Shown here piece by piece: positions 13,226 through 16,563 of a DNA stretch of 16,563 nt. Each line of letters begins with the position of its first letter. Positions within the stretch are counted from its first letter, which is position 1. The DNA comes from an uncultured Bacilli bacterium. GTDB lineage: Bacteria > Bacillota_I > Bacilli_A > RF39 > UBA660. The position numbers were made by a program, and so were the translations under genes. The stretch spans positions 1 to 16,563 of the forward strand of contig CANQHB010000013.1 of NCBI GenBank assembly GCA_947623755.1. Direction: 5' to 3'. A model generated the notes under the pieces. It saw only the letters and a list, made by a program, of their open reading frames with translations. It did not search any database and had not been told where the DNA came from.

Positions 13226-13254
13226 TTGATTTTTTAAGTTATTATGGATATAAT
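13226..13254 (+). promoter_or_regulatory. Promoter of the 95-residue membrane protein gene
   Basis: TTGATT (13226-13231), 17-bp spacer, TATAAT (13249-13254). Confidence 0.65.
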
Positions 13255-13277
13255 AAAAGTATAATAGGAGCGATATT

Positions 13278-13565
13278 ATGGAAAATAGTGTGATTGATAA
13301 AAAAAAGATAAGCAAAGGCGATATTATTAAAATTATTGTTTTAGCAGTAATTATTGTTTGGATAATATGCTTTTTTATAGATTATTTTAGAGCTAGACAA
13401 TCAAAAAATCCAATATTTTGTATTGCGGAAGAGACCAAAACTTATGATGATGGAACGGTTTATTCATGTACCGGACTTGGTTATAAAATGTATAGATATA
13501 ATAGAACTAGTATTGGAACTAATTTAGAGTTTGGACCATTTTTTATAAGTGAAAGAACAAAATAG
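13278..13565 (+). CDS. Small single-pass membrane protein of unknown function
   Basis: A 95-residue protein with a basic N-terminus, one membrane helix at about 19-39 (Ile-Ile-Lys-Ile-Ile-Val-Leu-Ala-Val-Ile and onward) and a short outer domain. That domain has two cysteines (Phe-Cys-Ile-Ala-Glu and Tyr-Ser-Cys-Thr-Gly) and a motif-like Tyr-Asp-Asp-Gly-Thr-Val-Tyr followed by Gly-Leu-Gly-Tyr-Lys-Met-Tyr and Glu-Phe-Gly-Pro-Phe-Phe, which looks conserved rather than random. I cannot name the family. TAGGAG precedes the ATG. A terminator overlaps its stop, so it is transcribed alone. It adjoins two other small anchored proteins with cysteine pairs, suggesting an envelope role. Confidence 0.75.
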   Translation: MENSVIDKKKISKGDIIKIIVLAVIIVWIICFFIDYFRARQSKNPIFCIAEETKTYDDGTVYSCTGLGYKMYRYNRTSIGTNLEFGPFFISERTK

Positions 13566-13574
13566 TTCTTTTTT
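13552..13574 (+). terminator. Terminator overlapping a stop codon
   Basis: AAAGAAC (13552-13558) pairs with GTTCTTT (13565-13571) and is followed by T residues. The left arm encodes the last sense codons and the TAG lies at the loop. Confidence 0.6.
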
Positions 13575-13576
13575 AA

Positions 13577-13605
13577 TTGCTAAATTATGAAGAACATTAT
13601 ATAAT
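13577..13605 (+). promoter_or_regulatory. Promoter of the pilin-like pair
   Basis: TTGCTA (13577-13582), 17-bp spacer, TATAAT (13600-13605), directly after the preceding terminator. Confidence 0.55.
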
Positions 13606-13623
13606 ATTATTTAGGTGGTAAAA

Positions 13624-14010
13624 ATGTTAAATAAAAAAGGTTGGGGACTACGGGAAATGTTAGTATTATCCGCGGTTTTAATTATATTTTTGATGGTAGC
13701 TATCTATTATATTTATCGCTTATATGGAGATTTAAATAGAGATTTAAATAATAATTATTATTATGATTTAGAAGCTAAATTAGAGGGGCAAGCAAGAGTA
13801 TATATAGATGATTATTTAACGCAAGATTTAGATAATAATTATCTTACAATTACAAGAGGAAATCTTAGAAATTATAATTTAGACGTAGAACTTAAAGATA
13901 AAGATGGAAAAGCTTGTAGTGGTTATGTAAAAGCTAATAAAGATGAAATTAATGGTTATATAAAATGCGAAGATTATGAAACTGATGGTTATGAGAGTTG
14001 GAGAGAATAA
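13624..14010 (+). CDS. Prepilin-like membrane protein
   Basis: A 128-residue protein that begins Leu-Asn-Lys-Lys-Gly-Trp-Gly-Leu-Arg-Glu-Met-Leu and continues into a long hydrophobic helix (to about 32). This fits a class III (type IV prepilin) signal: Lys-Lys-Gly before the cleavage point, an aromatic residue at +1 and Glu at +5, though Trp replaces the usual Phe and Arg the usual Ile or Val. The outer part has a Thr-Ile-Thr-Arg strand, Lys-Asp-Lys-Asp-Gly-Lys-Ala-Cys-Ser-Gly-Tyr-Val and Tyr-Ile-Lys-Cys, giving a probable disulfide near the C-terminus, as in pseudopilin-type folds. The ATG at 13624 follows AGGTGG. The next gene starts on its stop codon (TAATG). No pilus assembly genes are in view, so assembly into a fibre is unproven. 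Confidence 0.7.
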   Translation: MLNKKGWGLREMLVLSAVLIIFLMVAIYYIYRLYGDLNRDLNNNYYYDLEAKLEGQARVYIDDYLTQDLDNNYLTITRGNLRNYNLDVELKDKDGKACSGYVKANKDEINGYIKCEDYETDGYESWRE

Positions 14011-14375
14011 TGAAGAAAAAGAATAAAGTATTATTTGTTATTTGGGGTATTTTAGTGGTAGTGGTGGTTACCTTACTAACAATTTTGGGATTTATGCTTA
14101 AGAATATAAATAAAGAATACCGGGAAGTAGAAGATATTTTAAAAGAAAAAGCCGAAAAATATACTTCAGATAATTTTATGTATCCAGAGGAAGGTAAGAC
14201 AATAATTGTCACAAAAGAAGAATTAATAGAAAAAGGTTATTTAGAAAAGTTAGAAAAAGATAAAGATACATGTGAGGGATACGTTGTAGTATCAACTAAA
14301 AAAGTAGTAAATTATAAAGCTTATATTAAATGTGGAAAGTACACGACTGATGGTTATATAAAAGAAAACAAATAA
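14010..14375 (+). CDS. Pilin-like membrane protein, paralogue of the upstream gene product
   Basis: A 121-residue protein with a basic N-terminus (Met-Lys-Lys-Lys), a membrane helix at about 7-29, a charged helix, then a Thr-Ile-Ile-Val-Thr-Lys-Glu-Glu-Leu strand-helix, Lys-Asp-Thr-Cys-Glu-Gly-Tyr-Val and Tyr-Ile-Lys-Cys-Gly-Lys-Tyr-Thr-Thr-Asp-Gly-Tyr. The last two blocks match the upstream protein (Cys-Ser-Gly-Tyr-Val; Tyr-Ile-Lys-Cys, Thr-Asp-Gly-Tyr), so the two are related and each has a cysteine pair. It lacks the Gly-aromatic and Glu+5 prepilin signal and may simply be anchored. The ATG overlaps the upstream TAA by one base, with GGAG ahead, so translation is coupled. Confidence 0.72.
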   Translation: MKKKNKVLFVIWGILVVVVVTLLTILGFMLKNINKEYREVEDILKEKAEKYTSDNFMYPEEGKTIIVTKEELIEKGYLEKLEKDKDTCEGYVVVSTKKVVNYKAYIKCGKYTTDGYIKENK

Positions 14376-14402
14376 AAAAGTTGGAAGTTAGCTCCAACTT
14401 TT
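14376..14402. terminator. Bidirectional terminator between convergent genes
   Basis: AAAAGTTGGA (14376-14385) pairs with TCCAACTTTT (14393-14402), with A and T tracts on both sides. It begins right after the pilin-like gene and overlaps the stop codon of the minus-strand ABC gene by two bases. Confidence 0.85.
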
Positions 14403-16563
14403 ATTCTGTTCTTAAAGCTTCGACAGGGTCTTTTTTGCTAGCCATTTTCGCCGGGATTAAGCCCGCAATCATGGTTAAGGCAATACTAATGATGATAAGG
14501 ATTAAGCCACCCATAAATGGTAGTTTAGAAATATTACCAATATTAGTTAAATGTTCAATAACAATATTTATCGGAATATTTAAAATAATTGTAACGACAA
14601 TACCTAATATTCCGGCCGTTGCTCCAACAATAAGAGTTTCCGCATTAAAGACGCGAGAGATATCTTTTTTAGAAGCCCCAATAGCTCGTAATATACCAAT
14701 TTCTTTAGTTCGTTCTAGGACAGAAATATAAGTGATAATCCCAATCATGATGGAAGAAACAACAAGAGAAATACTTACAAAAGCCATTAGAACATAACTA
14801 ATAATATTAATAATATTGGAAGCTCCACTCATCATAACAGCAATAAAGTCTGTATAAGTTATTTGATTTTCTTCTTGATTGTTATTATTATAGTCTTTAA
14901 TTAAATCATTTAAAGCTTCTTTAGAATCAAAATCTTTAGCATAGATATTAATAGTACTAGGATGGTTTAAATCAACAATACCTAATTTTTCTAAATTAGA
15001 TTCATAGGTAGCCTCTGCACTTTCTTGATAGTTTTTCATAAGTTCAGTAAGCATTTCAGGATTAGTCGTGGCAAGGCTTTGTAAATAAGCAATTTCTTCA
15101 GGTTTTAGATTATTGATATTAAATTCTTCTTTCGAAAAAGCTTTGTTAGTAAAAATATTAATATCTTTATTATTTATTTGCTCTTTAGCAATAGGCGTTT
15201 CATTAATTTGGCCAATAACATATTTAGTTAAGTCGGAAGTATAAAGGATTTCACCATAAGCATTTCCGTTAGCTAGAGTATCTTCTTTAGGTCTAATAAT
15301 TCCAACGACTTTTAATTCTAAAGCATTATCTAATAATTTAGTTAAAGCTTCTTTATCAGACCTAATATCAACCCATAAATTATTATACTTAGCATAGTAA
15401 TCAGTATTTAATAAAACTTTATATTTTAAGTTTAATAATTCTTCATAAGTATAGGTTAGTTCGGGAAGTTCTTCTATTTTTTCACCTTTTAAAATGGCAT
15501 TGTATTTATTAACTAAATCTTTACTATCTAAAAGGCCTAGGGAATAAAGAGTGTAGTCGCTTATTTCATTATTTTTATTAACCGCGATTACAATTTCATC
15601 ATAATTAGTAGGAAGAGTACCCGCGATAACGTCATATTCATTTTTGATTAAGTTTCGATTGTCTAACATTTCACTAAAAGCATTATAAGAGCTCATGCCT
15701 CCACTAAATAAGTTACCCATTTCATTCATGGAACCCATGCCTACTTGGTCAATTATTTGGTCGGGATTTACTTGGACGTAGCCATCTTCATTTTCTTTGT
15801 AGATATTTAAGTCTAGATTGTAAGAATATTGAATATTATTGGCATATTTGGTAAATTCTTTTTGATTTTTTTCAATATATTCTTTAAATTTAGTTAAATT
15901 GTTGGTTTTAGCCCCATTACCCATAAGAGATAACATGTTATTAGTAACATTTAGAGAATGAATTTTGTTATCATTATAAGTATTATTGGTGTAATCTTCA
16001 TTGGAAGCTGCCTCTAAAAGAGAAGCCGTATCCATGGTTTGTTCTTGCAAAATTATAGGATAGCTTGATAAAGTATCTTCCTCTACATTATCAATGTAGT
16101 TTTGCATACCACTAGATAGGGATAAAATAAGAGCAATACCAATAATGCCAATTGAACCCGCAAAAGCAGTAAGAATAGTCCGGCCTTTTTTAGTTAAAAG
16201 ATTATTTAAACTGAGAGAAAGGGCTGTTAAAAAAGACATATTAGTCTTGCCTACTTTAGCAGTTTGTTCTTTGGTCTCTTGGGCCTTGTAGGGATTAGAG
16301 TCATCCGTTACAGCGCCATCTAAGAGTTTAATAATTCGAGTGGAATAATTTTCGGCTAACTCAGGATTATGGGTAACCATGATGACTAATTTTTCTTTAG
16401 ATATTTCTTTTAGAAGTTCCATAATTTGGACACTAGTTTTAGTATCTAAGGCCCCGGTTGGCTCATCGGCTAGTAAAATATCGGGGTTACCGACTAAGGC
16501 TCTTGCAATAGCCACTCTTTGCATTTGGCCTCCACTCATTTGGTTTGGCTTTTTGTGCATTTG
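14401..16563 (-). CDS. MacB-type ABC transporter, ATPase-permease fusion (5' end outside window)
   Basis: The visible 720 residues start inside the ATPase domain, just before the ABC signature Met-Ser-Gly-Gly-Gln; Walker A lies beyond the right edge, and the ATG at 16560 is internal. Walker B and D-loop (Leu-Leu-Ala-Asp-Glu-Pro-Thr-Gly-Ala-Leu-Asp) and the H-loop His (Val-Thr-His-Asn) follow. A membrane helix lies at about 127-150 of the visible part, then an extracellular domain of about 420 residues, then three helices (about 583-612, 640-665, 683-703), ending Lys-Lys-Asp-Pro-Val-Glu-Ala-Leu-Arg. This is the type VII (MacB/FtsX) layout: mechanotransmission rather than channel transport, typically handling peptides, lipoproteins or antibiotics. 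ATPase and permease in one chain is the MacB arrangement, but the outer domain is unusually large. The substrate cannot be told. Confidence 0.92.
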   Translation of the reverse strand, partial: QMHKKPNQMSGGQMQRVAIARALVGNPDILLADEPTGALDTKTSVQIMELLKEISKEKLVIMVTHNPELAENYSTRIIKLLDGAVTDDSNPYKAQETKEQTAKVGKTNMSFLTALSLSLNNLLTKKGRTILTAFAGSIGIIGIALILSLSSGMQNYIDNVEEDTLSSYPIILQEQTMDTASLLEAASNEDYTNNTYNDNKIHSLNVTNNMLSLMGNGAKTNNLTKFKEYIEKNQKEFTKYANNIQYSYNLDLNIYKENEDGYVQVNPDQIIDQVGMGSMNEMGNLFSGGMSSYNAFSEMLDNRNLIKNEYDVIAGTLPTNYDEIVIAVNKNNEISDYTLYSLGLLDSKDLVNKYNAILKGEKIEELPELTYTYEELLNLKYKVLLNTDYYAKYNNLWVDIRSDKEALTKLLDNALELKVVGIIRPKEDTLANGNAYGEILYTSDLTKYVIGQINETPIAKEQINNKDINIFTNKAFSKEEFNINNLKPEEIAYLQSLATTNPEMLTELMKNYQESAEATYESNLEKLGIVDLNHPSTINIYAKDFDSKEALNDLIKDYNNNNQEENQITYTDFIAVMMSGASNIINIISYVLMAFVSISLVVSSIMIGIITYISVLERTKEIGILRAIGASKKDISRVFNAETLIVGATAGILGIVVTIILNIPINIVIEHLTNIGNISKLPFMGGLILIIISIALTMIAGLIPAKMASKKDPVEALRTE

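Noticed and set aside
14381..14731. Plus-strand reading frame opposite the ABC permease end
   Set aside because: Antisense shadow of the conserved transporter C-terminus, lying beyond a bidirectional terminator.
1..16563. tRNA or rRNA genes, insertion sequences, prophage genes or a replication origin
   Set aside because: I saw no cloverleaf, rRNA segment, transposase, integrase, phage structural gene or DnaA-box cluster.

Overview
The window comes from a low-GC Gram-positive bacterium of the Bacilli, perhaps one of the uncultured gut lineages near Erysipelotrichia, RF39 or Mollicutes. This rests on the AT-rich sequence, strong AGGAGG-type ribosome binding sites, TTGACA/TATAAT promoters, T-tract intrinsic terminators and the Firmicutes-type L10 leader. 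All genes read through with the standard code. Eighteen genes end in TAA (15) or TAG (3), and none in TGA.

Layout. Positions 1-1132 hold a tandem array of at least four homologous units of about 290 bp on the minus strand, running off the left edge. Each unit has a TATAAT box, a conserved GGTTAATCT start, a core resembling the variable region of a diversity-generating retroelement (DGR; Asn-rich, ending Gly-Val-Arg-Pro) and, where visible, a hairpin plus T-tract terminator. Next comes uvrA (minus), divergent from a large membrane-anchored surface protein with three bacterial Ig-like (Big_2) domains. An orphan ribbon-helix-helix protein (minus) follows. Then comes the operon tsaE-tsaB-rimI-tsaD for the tRNA t6A37 modification. 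A two-gene toxin-antitoxin module follows (MqsR-like toxin; MqsA-like zinc finger/HTH antitoxin with a Panacea/SocA-type C-terminus), with its own promoter and palindrome. The ribosomal genes rplK-rplA and rplJ-rplL come next, the latter pair behind an L10 leader with an attenuator. The right end carries a small helical protein (minus), a small membrane protein, two adjacent small pilin-like membrane proteins, and a MacB-type ABC ATPase-permease fusion (minus) cut by the right edge.

How it fits together. Most of the window is core housekeeping: excision repair, t6A synthesis with N-terminal acetylation, and the ribosomal L1/L11 and L10/L12 proteins. The accessory parts are the left array, the toxin-antitoxin module and the surface/pilin-like proteins. 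The array is the most unusual element. Differences between its units fall almost entirely on adenine positions of Asn codons, as expected of DGR mutagenesis. The predicted transcripts share a closing stem between 5' end and 3' region, and their terminator stems keep pairing through compensatory changes. No reverse transcriptase or full-length target gene lies in the window, so this looks like an array of template or variable-region cassettes belonging to a system encoded elsewhere.
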